From: Chloroflexota bacterium
GTDB taxonomy: Bacteria; Chloroflexota; Anaerolineae; Caldilineales; Caldilineaceae
DNA: 64,000 nt
Reading direction: 5' to 3'
Assembly: GCA_016861025.1 (NCBI GenBank)
Contig: BOKO01000021.1
Span: 48,391-112,390, forward strand
Part shown: piece after piece, positions 19,113 to 29,384 of the stretch
Layout: each line of letters starts with the position of its first letter
Position numbering within the stretch: position 1 is the first letter of the stretch
Translations under genes and position numbers: made by a program
Notes under the pieces: generated by a model
What the model saw: the letters and a program-made list of their open reading frames with translations, nothing else
Told to the model about the DNA's origin: nothing
Database searches by the model: none

Positions 19113-19121
19113 TGCTATAAT
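19113..19121 (+). promoter_or_regulatory. Extended -10 promoter element
   Basis: TGCTATAAT is an exact TGn plus consensus TATAAT. It ends ten bases before the ATG at 19131, so transcription would start at or next to the start codon, giving a leaderless or nearly leaderless message. No well-spaced -35 is seen, as expected for an extended -10. Confidence 0.55.
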
Positions 19122-19130
19122 CGTGCCCAA

Positions 19131-20900
19131 ATGACTGACGTAAAGCCATTTGCAGGTAGGGCGCTTCACGATGAGGAACGCTGTCGTAGCGAGTTGGTCG
19201 GCGAGACTGGAGCTTCGTCGGCAGTTGCGCGTATGCTGGTTGCAGCGAGCTGTGGTTTTGTTTGCTGTTTTTTGGTTATGGCTGCAGTTGGTGTATGGGC
19301 GGCCTATGATGGTGCAGCAGCGTTGAGTCGTTTTTTATTGTTCCTCCCTGGTGTGTTCTTTGTTCTGATTGCAGCGCCTCTTGGCGCTCGCTGTTCCCAA
19401 CGTTCAGGTGAAGCGTGGCTTGTGATGTTAGCCAACTTCCTGGCGTTGGGGGTGGCGCTGCTTTATCTGTTCTCTCGCGGCGTTTTTGTTCAATTGATCG
19501 AGGGTGCGAGTAATCCCCTATTCATAATGCTGCGGTGGAGTGACAACCAAACTGCGCAAACCCTGGCGATCACGTTGCCATTTACGATTTATGCTTTGTG
19601 GCTAGGGGCCACCCAACATCGTCGAGTGATTGGACTGATCGGCGCGTTCACTCTTGTTGTAGTCTTGGGTGCACTGCTGATCACTGGTTCACGCGGCGCC
19701 GGGATAGGCGTTGCCTCTGGATTGGCGCTTGCATTCTACCTTTTGCTACGTTACAACGTCGTAATGGACAACGCAAAAACATTTCGATGGCGTTGGTTCA
19801 TCGACGGCTGTGTGGTTCTACTCGTAGGAACCCTACTGGCGTTCTATATTGCAATCATTGTGTGGCCCTCACTAGACGCCCAGCTGGGGGTCAGTGCGCA
19901 GGGCGGGTCAGCCTTCTCGCGCATTGCGCTATGGCGTGAGACGATTTCGCTGATACCCGATTATTTTTATACAGGCAGTGGGCTGGCATCCACCGCTATG
20001 GTTTATTCAACATATGCTTATTTGGTTCACGTCCCTTATCTGTCTCATGCACACAATCTTTATTTGCAGGTTGCGTTGGAGCAAGGAATTCCTGGGCTAA
20101 TCGCCTGGTTGGGGCTTGTTGCCACCACATTATTCTATGTGATTAACGTATTGCGTGTAGCGAATTCCCGGCAACGAATGTTGGTGCTTACCAGTCTGGC
20201 GTCACTCATAGCATTGTCGGTTCACGGTCTATTTGAGGCGGATTTGTACTTCTCCAGCTTTGCTGCGATTGTATTTTTTGCACCGGCTTCCGCCCTATGG
20301 AGCGCGACCATGATCTATCGTTCCGCTCTCATTGAGAACAGCACCATCGAACGAACCTATGGTCGAACGATGTTGAGCCTGTTCTTTGGGGTGTTTTTGC
20401 CGGTTCTGCTTGTACTGTTGGCGCCTGGCGCTCCGGCGCGATGGGAAGCAAATCTGGGCGCCGTCATGCAGACGCGGGCTGAGCTCAGTATTTATCGATG
20501 GCCCGAATGGTCGTTTCAGGATCAAGTGCGCCGTCAAGCGCCGGACATCTTGGCGCCAGCCGAGTCACACTTTGGCGCCGCGTTAACGCTGGATCCTCTT
20601 CAACCGACTGCTCATCGCCGTCTCGGTGAGATCGCATTGGCGCAAGGTGATCTCATTCATGCCAGGGAGCATCTATCGGCAGCCTATGCGGTGGCGCCCC
20701 ATGTTCGAGCCACTCGACAGTTGTTGGGTGAAATCTATGCCCTTGATGGTGATGTGGAACGTACTGTGCAGCTTTGGAAGGGGCTTGATATGAGTCAGGG
20801 GCAGTTGATGGTGCGTGAGTGGTGGTACGAGGCATTCGGCGAGCCCGAACAATTGGAAAGGTTGACTGATGCAATTCGTGCATATATGCGAACAGGATGA
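19131..20900 (+). CDS. O-antigen ligase/polymerase-like membrane protein with TPR tail
   Basis: A 589-residue polytopic membrane protein with roughly ten helices. TGSRGAGIGVASGLALAF and the large periplasmic loop with HAHNLYLQVALEQGIPGLIAWLGLV match the O-antigen ligase/Wzy (PF04932) pattern, including the conserved Arg and His. After the last helix, about 130 residues form a soluble tail with two TPR-like units (AESHFGAALTLDPLQPTAHRRLGEIALAQGDLIHAREHL...). It would polymerise or ligate lipid-linked glycan at the outer face of the membrane. ATG 19131 is preferred over TTG 19086 because of the extended -10 just upstream. It has its own promoter within the locus. Confidence 0.85.
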   Translation: MTDVKPFAGRALHDEERCRSELVGETGASSAVARMLVAASCGFVCCFLVMAAVGVWAAYDGAAALSRFLLFLPGVFFVLIAAPLGARCSQRSGEAWLVMLANFLALGVALLYLFSRGVFVQLIEGASNPLFIMLRWSDNQTAQTLAITLPFTIYALWLGATQHRRVIGLIGAFTLVVVLGALLITGSRGAGIGVASGLALAFYLLLRYNVVMDNAKTFRWRWFIDGCVVLLVGTLLAFYIAIIVWPSLDAQLGVSAQGGSAFSRIALWRETISLIPDYFYTGSGLASTAMVYSTYAYLVHVPYLSHAHNLYLQVALEQGIPGLIAWLGLVATTLFYVINVLRVANSRQRMLVLTSLASLIALSVHGLFEADLYFSSFAAIVFFAPASALWSATMIYRSALIENSTIERTYGRTMLSLFFGVFLPVLLVLLAPGAPARWEANLGAVMQTRAELSIYRWPEWSFQDQVRRQAPDILAPAESHFGAALTLDPLQPTAHRRLGEIALAQGDLIHAREHLSAAYAVAPHVRATRQLLGEIYALDGDVERTVQLWKGLDMSQGQLMVREWWYEAFGEPEQLERLTDAIRAYMRTG

Positions 20901-20913
20901 TCGAAAAGTAGCG

Positions 20914-21500
<587 letters not shown>

Positions 21501-21504
<4 letters not shown>

Positions 21505-22592
21505 TTTCAATTGCCAAACCGCTGATCGGTGAAGAAGAAAAAGCCGCCGTGATGGAAGTGCTCGGCTCCGGGCAACTGGCGCAAGGGCGTCGCGTCCGCG
21601 AATTCGAGGAGCGTTTTGCCGCGTGGGTTGGGGCGCGCTACGCTGTGGCTGTCAGCTCCGGCACGACAGCGCTGCACGTAGCGCTGCTGGCCCATGACAT
21701 CGGCGTGGGCGATGAGGTGATTACGACGCCCTTCAGTTTCATCGCCTCGGCTAACTGTGTGTTGTACACGGGCGCCGCGCCGCGCTTTGCCGACATCGAG
21801 CCGGATTACTACACCATCGATCCGGCTGCCATCGAGCGCCAGATCACGCCGCGCACGCGCGCGATCATCCCGGTGCATCTTTTCGGCCAGCCGTGCGCCA
21901 TGGACGCCATCGCAGCCATTGCTGAACGACACGGGCTGGCTATCATCGAAGACGCCTGCCAGGCGCATGGCGCGTTGTTGGATGACCGCCCGCTAGGAAC
22001 ATGGGGCGCCGCCTGCTATTCCTTCTATCCGACCAAGAACATGACGACAGGTGAGGGCGGCATGATCACCACCAATGACCCGGCGTTGGCAGAGCGGATG
22101 CGTGTGATCCGCGAGCATGGGATGCGCGTGCGCTACGTGCACGAGACGCTCGGTTACAACTTCCGCATGACCGACATGCAGGCGGCGATCGGATTGGTGC
22201 AGTTGACGCGCATCGACGAGTGGAACGAGCGGCGTCGGCGCAATGCTGCGTTGCTCACGGCGCGGCTTGCCGGCGCACCGGGCGTCGAGACGCCAAAGGT
22301 GCGTCCAGGTGCAACGCCTGTTTTTCATCAATACACCGTGGCGGTGAGCGATCGAGATCGCGTGATCGCCAGCCTGACCGAGCACGGCGTCGGTTACGGT
22401 GTTTACTATCCAATCCCGATCCATAAACAGCAGGTGTACCGGGAACGCGGCTATGACGTGGTGCTGCCGGTTGCTGAGGCGGCGAGCGAACGTGTGCTCT
22501 CCTTGCCTGTGCACCCAGCGTTGACCGAGACAGAGTTGAGCCAGGTTGCCGATGCAGTGCTTGCATCTGTGTCCGAGCCTCAGTTTGCATAA
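21501..22592 (+). CDS. DegT/DnrJ/EryC1/StrS sugar aminotransferase (WbpE-like)
   Basis: A 363-residue PLP aminotransferase. VSSGTTALHVALLA binds the cofactor phosphate. IIEDACQAHGA carries the pyridine-binding Asp (151). CYSFYPTKNMTTGEGGM carries the Schiff-base Lys (179). Then come HGMRVRYVHETLGYNFRMTDMQAAIGLVQ and VFHQYTV, full family length. Its ATG overlaps the WbpD-like stop (ATGA), and the WbpB-like dehydrogenase follows. It therefore probably transaminates UDP-3-keto-GlcNAcA to the 3-amino sugar using glutamate. Substrate assignment rests on the neighbours; fold and chemistry are clear from sequence. Confidence 0.9.
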
Positions 22593-22602
22593 GGAGACAA
22601 TC

Positions 22603-23655
22603 ATGGAGCGAATTCGAGTTGGTCTGCTTGGCGCCGGTCGTATGGGACGCAATCATGCACGGGTTTACTCGACGTTGCGCCACGCCGATCTGGTCGGCGT
22701 CTACGACCCGATACGCGAGGCGGCGCAAACCGTGGCGGCGCTGCACGAGGTGACCGCCTACGCAGAGCTTGACGAACTGCTCGATGCAGTCGATGCTGTG
22801 AGCATCGCCACGCCTACTCCCACACATTATGCATTGGTGGTCGAATGCCTGGAACGCGGGCTGGACGTGTTTGTTGAGAAGCCTTTCACAGAGACGTGGA
22901 TGCAGGCGGAAGAGCTGGTTGCGTTGACGCAGCGCACCGGTCGCATCGTGCAGGTGGGGCACATCGAGCGTTTCAACCCGACCTATGGCGAGTTGAAACA
23001 CGTGTTGGAGAATCTCTCCCCACTGGTGGTGAACTTTCGCCGCCTCAGCTCCTATGTCGGCAGCAACACCGATGTCGATGTCGTGCTTGATTTGATGATC
23101 CACGATCTCGATCTGGCGCTTGACCTGGCCGGCGCCGACCCGGTGCGCATCGAGGCGGACGGTTTCACAGCTTTCAGTGGCGCCATCGACTATGCGACGG
23201 TGAATCTTAAGTTTGCGCGCTGGCCGATGTTGACCCTCACGGCGTCGCGCGTCACCGAACAGAAGGTGCGCTCGATCGATGTCACTGCGCTGGAAGCCTA
23301 CGTCGAAGGCGACCTGCTCAACAAGTCGATCCAGGTGCACTACCGCACCGTCGGCGAGTACATCAACCATCATCATGGCGGCGTCAAGTATCGTCAAGAA
23401 AGCGTGGTGGAGCGCATCCATGTGCCGATTGCCGAGCCGCTTCATGCCGAACTGGATCACTTTGTGATGTGCGTGCGCACACGCCAACAGCCGCGCGTCA
23501 CCGCCGAACATGGCCTGCGCACCTTGCGAATCGCCGAGACGATCCGCACGCAAATTAAGGAGCGAATGCTCGACGCCCGCCTCAATGGCAGTGTGGGCGC
23601 CGAGATGGCTGCGGAAATGGCCGTAGCTGACGCAACACCGGCGCTGGTTGGGTAG
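22603..23655 (+). CDS. Gfo/Idh/MocA oxidoreductase, WbpB-like 3-dehydrogenase
   Basis: A 350-residue NAD-dependent dehydrogenase. IRVGLLGAGRMGRNHARVYS is the dinucleotide-binding start. DAVSIATPTPTHYALVVECLERGLDVFVEKPFTETW has the EKP lysine motif of the family. GHIERFNPTYGELK and DLMIHDLDLAL give the catalytic-region His. It would oxidise C3 of UDP-GlcNAcA, providing the keto-sugar for the adjacent aminotransferase. AAGGAG at 22591-22596 fixes ATG 22603; a longer frame from 22546 would overlap the aminotransferase without a ribosome site. Confidence 0.86.
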   Translation: MERIRVGLLGAGRMGRNHARVYSTLRHADLVGVYDPIREAAQTVAALHEVTAYAELDELLDAVDAVSIATPTPTHYALVVECLERGLDVFVEKPFTETWMQAEELVALTQRTGRIVQVGHIERFNPTYGELKHVLENLSPLVVNFRRLSSYVGSNTDVDVVLDLMIHDLDLALDLAGADPVRIEADGFTAFSGAIDYATVNLKFARWPMLTLTASRVTEQKVRSIDVTALEAYVEGDLLNKSIQVHYRTVGEYINHHHGGVKYRQESVVERIHVPIAEPLHAELDHFVMCVRTRQQPRVTAEHGLRTLRIAETIRTQIKERMLDARLNGSVGAEMAAEMAVADATPALVG

Positions 23656-23676
23656 TTATGGAAAGGAATCAACGCC

Positions 23677-24483
23677 ATGCTTTTGTCGATTGTCATACCT
23701 TGTTACAATGAAGCGGATAACGTCGGCAAGCTCTCGACGGAGTTTGTCCCGTCGGCGCAGCGTTTGATTGGGTTCGCTTTGCCAGGCGGCGAGACGGTCA
23801 CCCAGGTGGAGGTCGTCTTTGTCGACGATGGGAGCAAAGATGGAACATACGCTGCGCTGACGGCGGCGTTTGCTGACGCTGCGATTCCGGGCGTCGCCTT
23901 CCGCTTCGAGAAGCACGTCGTCAACCGCGGGCTGGGCGCAGCGCTGCGCACCGGGCTTGGTGCAGCCGGCGGCGAGGTGATTGTCACCACCGACAGTGAT
24001 GGGACCTATCGTTTTGAGACGATTCCGCATCTGCTGGCTTGTCTTAAACCGGGCGTCAGTATTGTGACGGCGTCACCGTATGCGCCGGGTGGGGCGATTG
24101 AGAATGTGTCGGGCTATCGCATCTTTCTCAGCAAGGGATCTTCGCTGCTCTACAGGGTGCTGGTCGACCGTCATGTTCACACCTACACGGCGCTTTTTCG
24201 CGCCTACCGTCGTGAGGTGATCGACCGCATCCCGTTCGAGTCGGATGGTTTTCTTGCCGGGACGGAGCTGATGGTCAACGCAATGCTGGCCGGCTACAAA
24301 GTGGCGGAATATCCGACGACGCTTTATTCGCGAGCATTTGGCGCATCGAAAGCAAAAATCATGCGCACGATTCGGGCGCATCTTGGTTTTCAGGGCAATG
24401 TATTGTTGCGTCGGCTTCGGCTTGCGCCAGAAGTGGAGCCAATTCAACGGGTCGATGGCAGGCAAACCTTTGCCGCCCGATAG
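23677..24483 (+). CDS. Family 2 glycosyltransferase, dolichyl-phosphate-mannose-synthase-like
   Basis: A 268-residue GT2 protein: MLLSIVIPCYNEADNVGKL, VVFVDDGSKDGTYAAL, NRGLGAALRTGLGAAGGEVIVTTDSDGTY (DxD), then ASPYAPGGAIENVSGYRIFLSKGSSLLYR and AFGASKAKI. This arrangement matches polyprenyl-phosphate sugar synthases, which charge a lipid phosphate with one sugar. There is no C-terminal membrane pair as in some DPM/GtrB proteins, so it should be peripheral. The next gene is an SMR-like membrane protein and a GT39 transferase lies 3 kb downstream. This fits a lipid-phosphate sugar donor route. Confidence 0.85.
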   Translation: MLLSIVIPCYNEADNVGKLSTEFVPSAQRLIGFALPGGETVTQVEVVFVDDGSKDGTYAALTAAFADAAIPGVAFRFEKHVVNRGLGAALRTGLGAAGGEVIVTTDSDGTYRFETIPHLLACLKPGVSIVTASPYAPGGAIENVSGYRIFLSKGSSLLYRVLVDRHVHTYTALFRAYRREVIDRIPFESDGFLAGTELMVNAMLAGYKVAEYPTTLYSRAFGASKAKIMRTIRAHLGFQGNVLLRRLRLAPEVEPIQRVDGRQTFAAR

Positions 24484-24576
24484 CAGGCAGGCGACGATTG
24501 GCTTCGAGTTCATATAACTAGATTGGGTGCAACAACAATGGAAACAACACAGGCGTTCAGCGGGAGACGACAGATC

Positions 24577-24951
24577 ATGACGATTGCTATCAGTTATATT
24601 TTGGTCAGCGTGATTGCAGGGGCCATCGGCCAGATTACACTCAAATATGGCATGACCCAAATCGGACAGATCACATTGAGTTTGCATGATATTGCGCCGA
24701 CGCTCTGGAAGATTTTCACCAACCCCTACATCATTGGGGGGTTGACGCTCTATGTCTGTGGAACAGTTTTTTGGCTGGCGGCGCTCTCGCGCGTCGATCT
24801 GAGCTTCGCCTATCCGTTTGCCAGCCTCAGCTATGTGGTGATGTTGACAGCGTCGTGGCTGCTCTTCAATGAAAACATCACGCCGCTGCGACTCGCCGGC
24901 ACATTGGTCGTTATGCTAGGCGTCTTTTTAATATCGCGCAGCGGGTCGTGA
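24577..24951 (+). CDS. SMR/EamA-like four-helix membrane protein, putative lipid-linked sugar flippase
   Basis: A 124-residue protein of four hydrophobic helices, small multidrug-resistance/ArnE-like. ISYILVSVIAGAIGQITLKYGM is helix 1 and carries the GQ-x-LK pattern of EamA/SMR proteins. GGLTLYVCGTVFWLAALSRVDLSFAYPFASLSYV covers helices 2-3. RLAGTLVVMLGVFLISRS is helix 4. Homologues pair to flip undecaprenyl-phosphate sugars or export small molecules. Sitting right after a DPM-like synthase, a flippase role is the best inference. GGGAG at 24558-24562 supports ATG 24577; ATG 24538 in frame would add 13 polar residues. Confidence 0.75.
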   Translation: MTIAISYILVSVIAGAIGQITLKYGMTQIGQITLSLHDIAPTLWKIFTNPYIIGGLTLYVCGTVFWLAALSRVDLSFAYPFASLSYVVMLTASWLLFNENITPLRLAGTLVVMLGVFLISRSGS

Positions 24952-24971
24952 CGTAGAGACGTAGGTGCACA

Positions 24972-26024
24972 ATGAAATTTGTCTCTGTCGTAGGCGCTCG
25001 CCCAGAGTTTGTGCAGGCGGCGCCGGTGAGTTGGGCGCTGCGCAAAGCGCATCAAGAAATCCTGGTGCACACCGGCCAACACTACGACTACGCCATGTCG
25101 CAGGCGTTCTTCGATGAGTTGGATGTGCCGGCGCCCGACTACAACCTGGAAGTTGGCTCAGGCACCCACGCACGCCAGACCGCAGCGATGCTGATCGGTA
25201 TGGAAGATGTATTGCTCAAGGAGCAGCCAGATGCAGTCATCGTGCGCGGGGACACCAACTCGACGGTGGCGGGCGCATTGGCGGCGAGTAAGCTGGGCAT
25301 TGACATCGTACATATCGAAGCGGGCGAACGTAGTTTTGCGCGTTCGATGCCCGAAGAACAGAACCGCATCATCGCCGACCATCTTGCCGGCCGCTGCTTC
25401 TGCGTGAGCAGCAAATCGGCTGCAAACCTGGCCGCCGAGGGCATCTTTGAGGGCGTCTATGTGACCGGTGACGTAATGCTCGATGCCTCGTTGCACTACC
25501 GCGCGATCGCACGTGAAAAGTCGAACGTACTCGAACGTCTGAGGCTGACGCCGGAAAAGTACTCACTGGTCACGATCCATCGCGCCAACAACACCGACGA
25601 CCCAGAGCGGCTGCGCAACATTGTCGAAGCGCTCAATGCAGTCGGTGAACAGATCGTTTTTCCGGTGCACCCGCGCACGCGCAACGCCCTGCGCAGCATC
25701 GACGCAGTGTTTGCCGGGCATGTGTTGCTCACCGAGCCGGCGGGCTACTACGACATGATGGTGCTGGAAGAAAACGCCCGGCTGATCGCCACCGACTCGG
25801 GAGGCGTGCAGCGCGAGGCTTATTATTTCGCCAGACCATGCATTACATTGCGCGACGAAACCGAATGGACCGAGACAGTCGAGGCTGGCTGGAATCTGCT
25901 CGTCGGCGCCGATTGTCGCAAGATTGTCGACGCCTGGCACACCTTTCAGCCGCCCGCCGAGCATCCACCTGTGTTGGGGGATGGGACAGCGGCAAAGAAA
26001 ATTGCAGAGATATTGGGAGAATAG
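24972..26024 (+). CDS. wecB: Non-hydrolysing UDP-GlcNAc 2-epimerase (WecB/WbpI-like)
   Basis: A 350-residue GT-B-fold epimerase. MKFVSVVGARPEFVQAAPV is the classic start. VHTGQHYDYAMSQAFFDEL, VIVRGDTNSTVAGALAA, HIEAGERSFARSMPEEQNRIIADH and ATDSGGVQREAYYF are all conserved WecB motifs with catalytic Asp, Glu and His. It converts UDP-GlcNAc to UDP-ManNAc, or in the WbpI variant UDP-GlcNAc(3NAc)A to the manno form. Given the WbpB/D/E-like genes 2-4 kb upstream, the WbpI substrate is plausible but not proven. The stop codon lies inside the left arm of an inverted repeat at 26016-26056. Confidence 0.9.
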   Translation: MKFVSVVGARPEFVQAAPVSWALRKAHQEILVHTGQHYDYAMSQAFFDELDVPAPDYNLEVGSGTHARQTAAMLIGMEDVLLKEQPDAVIVRGDTNSTVAGALAASKLGIDIVHIEAGERSFARSMPEEQNRIIADHLAGRCFCVSSKSAANLAAEGIFEGVYVTGDVMLDASLHYRAIAREKSNVLERLRLTPEKYSLVTIHRANNTDDPERLRNIVEALNAVGEQIVFPVHPRTRNALRSIDAVFAGHVLLTEPAGYYDMMVLEENARLIATDSGGVQREAYYFARPCITLRDETEWTETVEAGWNLLVGADCRKIVDAWHTFQPPAEHPPVLGDGTAAKKIAEILGE

Positions 26025-26056
26025 GGATTGGCGTGGCTCTCCAATCTCTATTCTCC
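26016..26056. repeat. Inverted repeat spanning the wecB stop
   Basis: Sixteen bases at 26016-26031 pair with 26041-26056 (one GU), leaving a nine-base loop. The element TCTCCAATCTC/TTCTCC recurs once more up to 26076. There is no T-run, so it is not a normal terminator; it lies between two genes read in the same direction. Confidence 0.65.
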
Positions 26057-26088
26057 AATCTCCGCTCTCTATTCTCCACGGAGGAATC

Positions 26089-27396
<1,308 letters not shown>

Positions 27397-27427
27397 AATC
27401 TGTTCTGCATCGCCCTTGAGGTGAAAG

Positions 27428-29044
27428 ATGATGACTTCGACGACATCGCAAGGGTATCGAGCGTCGGCGCGCACCGGCGTTTGGGCAAAGGCGGCGTTAG
27501 CTGGCGGCGTAACGATCTTTATTCTTTTTCTGTTTTTTTATAATCTGACCGACTATCCTCCAACCTGGTTCGACGAAGGATCGCACCTGCACGTGCCCAA
27601 GGCGCTGGTGACGATGGGCGTCTACGCCGACTACAGCAGCGAAGGGTTGCGCCACTATGGACCGACTATCGGCGTCGGGCCTACGGTGATGCTGCCGATT
27701 GCCGGTTCATTCCAGCTTTTCGGCGTTGGGATGATGCAGGCGCGGCTGGTGATGGTGCTCTATCTGGCTGCAGCCACGACGCTGATGTTCTTGCTCTCGC
27801 TCCATCTGCTGGGCGCGCGCGCTGCGTTTGTGGCGACGGCGCTGCTGCTGGTGACGCCGGCGGTCAACCTGGTTGAGTATGGGCGCCAGGTGCTGGGCGA
27901 AGCGCCCGGCCTGGCGTTCATGGCGGGTGGTTTTCTGCTTTGGTTTGTGCGCTGGCGCCGCGCCCGCTGGTGGGAGCTGATCCTGGTCGGCGTGTTGCTC
28001 GGCTTGAGCGTCGTCACCAAGTATCAATTTTTACTGGTCTTGGGCGCAACACTGCTATTGGCATGGGGTATGAATCTGCTCTGGTTCAAGCTGCCGCAGC
28101 GGCTGTTTTTGATCCCTGGCATCGTCACCGCTGCCATCTTTGGCGCCTGGCAACTGTTCACGCTTGTTTATCTGGGACCTGCCACGATCGGCGAAAATCT
28201 GGCGTCGCTGCGTGAGTTCACAGCCGGCGCAGCCGCCGTTTTCTCGCTCGATCTAATGCAGCGTGCGCTCGGCGAGCTGTTCAGTGCTAAGAGCTTCTTG
28301 TGGATGCTCTTCCCGGCGCTTATTTACAGCGCCTGGCGGCTATTGCGACCAGGTCGAACAGGAAAGGATGATCTGGCAACGGGTTTCGCCCTCCGCGCCT
28401 CGCCTCTTGCCTCAACCGAACGTCGCCATCAGCTTGCAATTTTATATATGTTGGTGATCATCAATCTGGCCTGGTACGTCGTAGCGTCGGTGAGCTGGCT
28501 GCGTTACGCTTTTGTAGGGCTGGCATTTTCCACCTTCTTTGTGACGCTGACCTTCGCCGACCTGACCGCCAACTTCAGCGTGACGCGTCTCTGGCAGGCA
28601 GCGCGCAGCGAGCAGCGTCTGGCTGGTTATGGCGGGTTGGCGCTACTGCTTCTGCTGGCGACAATGTTCATTGCGCCAGCCGCTCGTCTGTCATGGCGGA
28701 TTGCGACGGCGCCGCCAGACGATTCGGCGCAGATGGCGCAGGTGATGAACGAATCTGTCTCGCTCGACGCGCTGGTCGAAACGTGGGAGCCACAGATGGG
28801 CTTCCTGACCGACCACCTCTATCATTATCCACCGCAACTGTTGCTCAACCGCACGGTTCGTCAGGTCTGGCTAGGCGAGACGCCGGTGTCGGAACTGTAC
28901 GATTTTACAGAGCTTGACCCGGAGTATGTGCTGATCGGCGAGTTTGCGCGCTGGGTCGATGTCTATCCGGTTGAACGGTTGCAGGCATCCGGCTATGAGC
29001 TGGTCGAGACGTTGGGGCAGTTTGAGTTGTATCGGAAAAGGTAA
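27428..29044 (+). CDS. GT39 (ArnT/PMT-like) membrane glycosyltransferase
   Basis: A 538-residue integral membrane protein with about eleven helices. The first helix (GGVTIFILFLFFYNLTDYPP) is followed by TWFDEGSHLHVPKALV, which holds the conserved acidic DE motif of GT39/GT-C enzymes in the first external loop. A small extracellular C-terminal domain ends the protein. It would use polyprenyl-phosphate sugar to glycosylate a lipid, glycan or protein outside the membrane. Together with the DPM-like synthase and SMR-like protein upstream, a complete charge-flip-transfer route could be present. Acceptor unknown. Confidence 0.82.
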   Translation: MMTSTTSQGYRASARTGVWAKAALAGGVTIFILFLFFYNLTDYPPTWFDEGSHLHVPKALVTMGVYADYSSEGLRHYGPTIGVGPTVMLPIAGSFQLFGVGMMQARLVMVLYLAAATTLMFLLSLHLLGARAAFVATALLLVTPAVNLVEYGRQVLGEAPGLAFMAGGFLLWFVRWRRARWWELILVGVLLGLSVVTKYQFLLVLGATLLLAWGMNLLWFKLPQRLFLIPGIVTAAIFGAWQLFTLVYLGPATIGENLASLREFTAGAAAVFSLDLMQRALGELFSAKSFLWMLFPALIYSAWRLLRPGRTGKDDLATGFALRASPLASTERRHQLAILYMLVIINLAWYVVASVSWLRYAFVGLAFSTFFVTLTFADLTANFSVTRLWQAARSEQRLAGYGGLALLLLLATMFIAPAARLSWRIATAPPDDSAQMAQVMNESVSLDALVETWEPQMGFLTDHLYHYPPQLLLNRTVRQVWLGETPVSELYDFTELDPEYVLIGEFARWVDVYPVERLQASGYELVETLGQFELYRKR

Positions 29045-29063
29045 AACAAAGGACAGCTGTTAT

Positions 29064-29384
29064 ATGGAAGCAACGAAAGTGGAACTGACCCGGCAGGTGG
29101 TGGTGGAGACGATTCTCTCCGCCTTGCACGACCTGCTGGAGGCAAACACAGAGGGTGAAGTGCCCACGTTGGACGAAGCGACGCGACTGATCGGGCGGTC
29201 GGCGGCGCTTGATTCGATGGGGCTGGTGACGTTGATTGTCGAGGTCGAGCAACGGCTGGAGGCGGACTACGACCTGGTGGTGGTGCTGGCCGACGACCGC
29301 GCCATGTCGCAGACGCGCAGCCCGTTTCTGTCAGTCGGCGCGCTGGCGGATTATGTGATGCTGTTGGCGGCGGAGCAAGGCTGA
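29064..29384 (+). CDS. Acyl carrier protein-like
   Basis: A 106-residue acidic helical protein. RSAALDSMGLVTLIVEVEQRL places Ser51 in the LDSxGL attachment site for 4'-phosphopantetheine, with the expected downstream helix. The N-terminal helix (VVETILSALHDLL) matches ACP length and layout, with an unusual loop DDRAMSQTRSPF towards the end. It is encoded directly upstream of a ketoreductase (TGATG overlap) and two genes upstream of an acyl ligase. It would carry the acyl group in a small tailoring pathway. AAAGGA lies about eleven bases before ATG 29064. Confidence 0.8.
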   Translation: MEATKVELTRQVVVETILSALHDLLEANTEGEVPTLDEATRLIGRSAALDSMGLVTLIVEVEQRLEADYDLVVVLADDRAMSQTRSPFLSVGALADYVMLLAAEQG

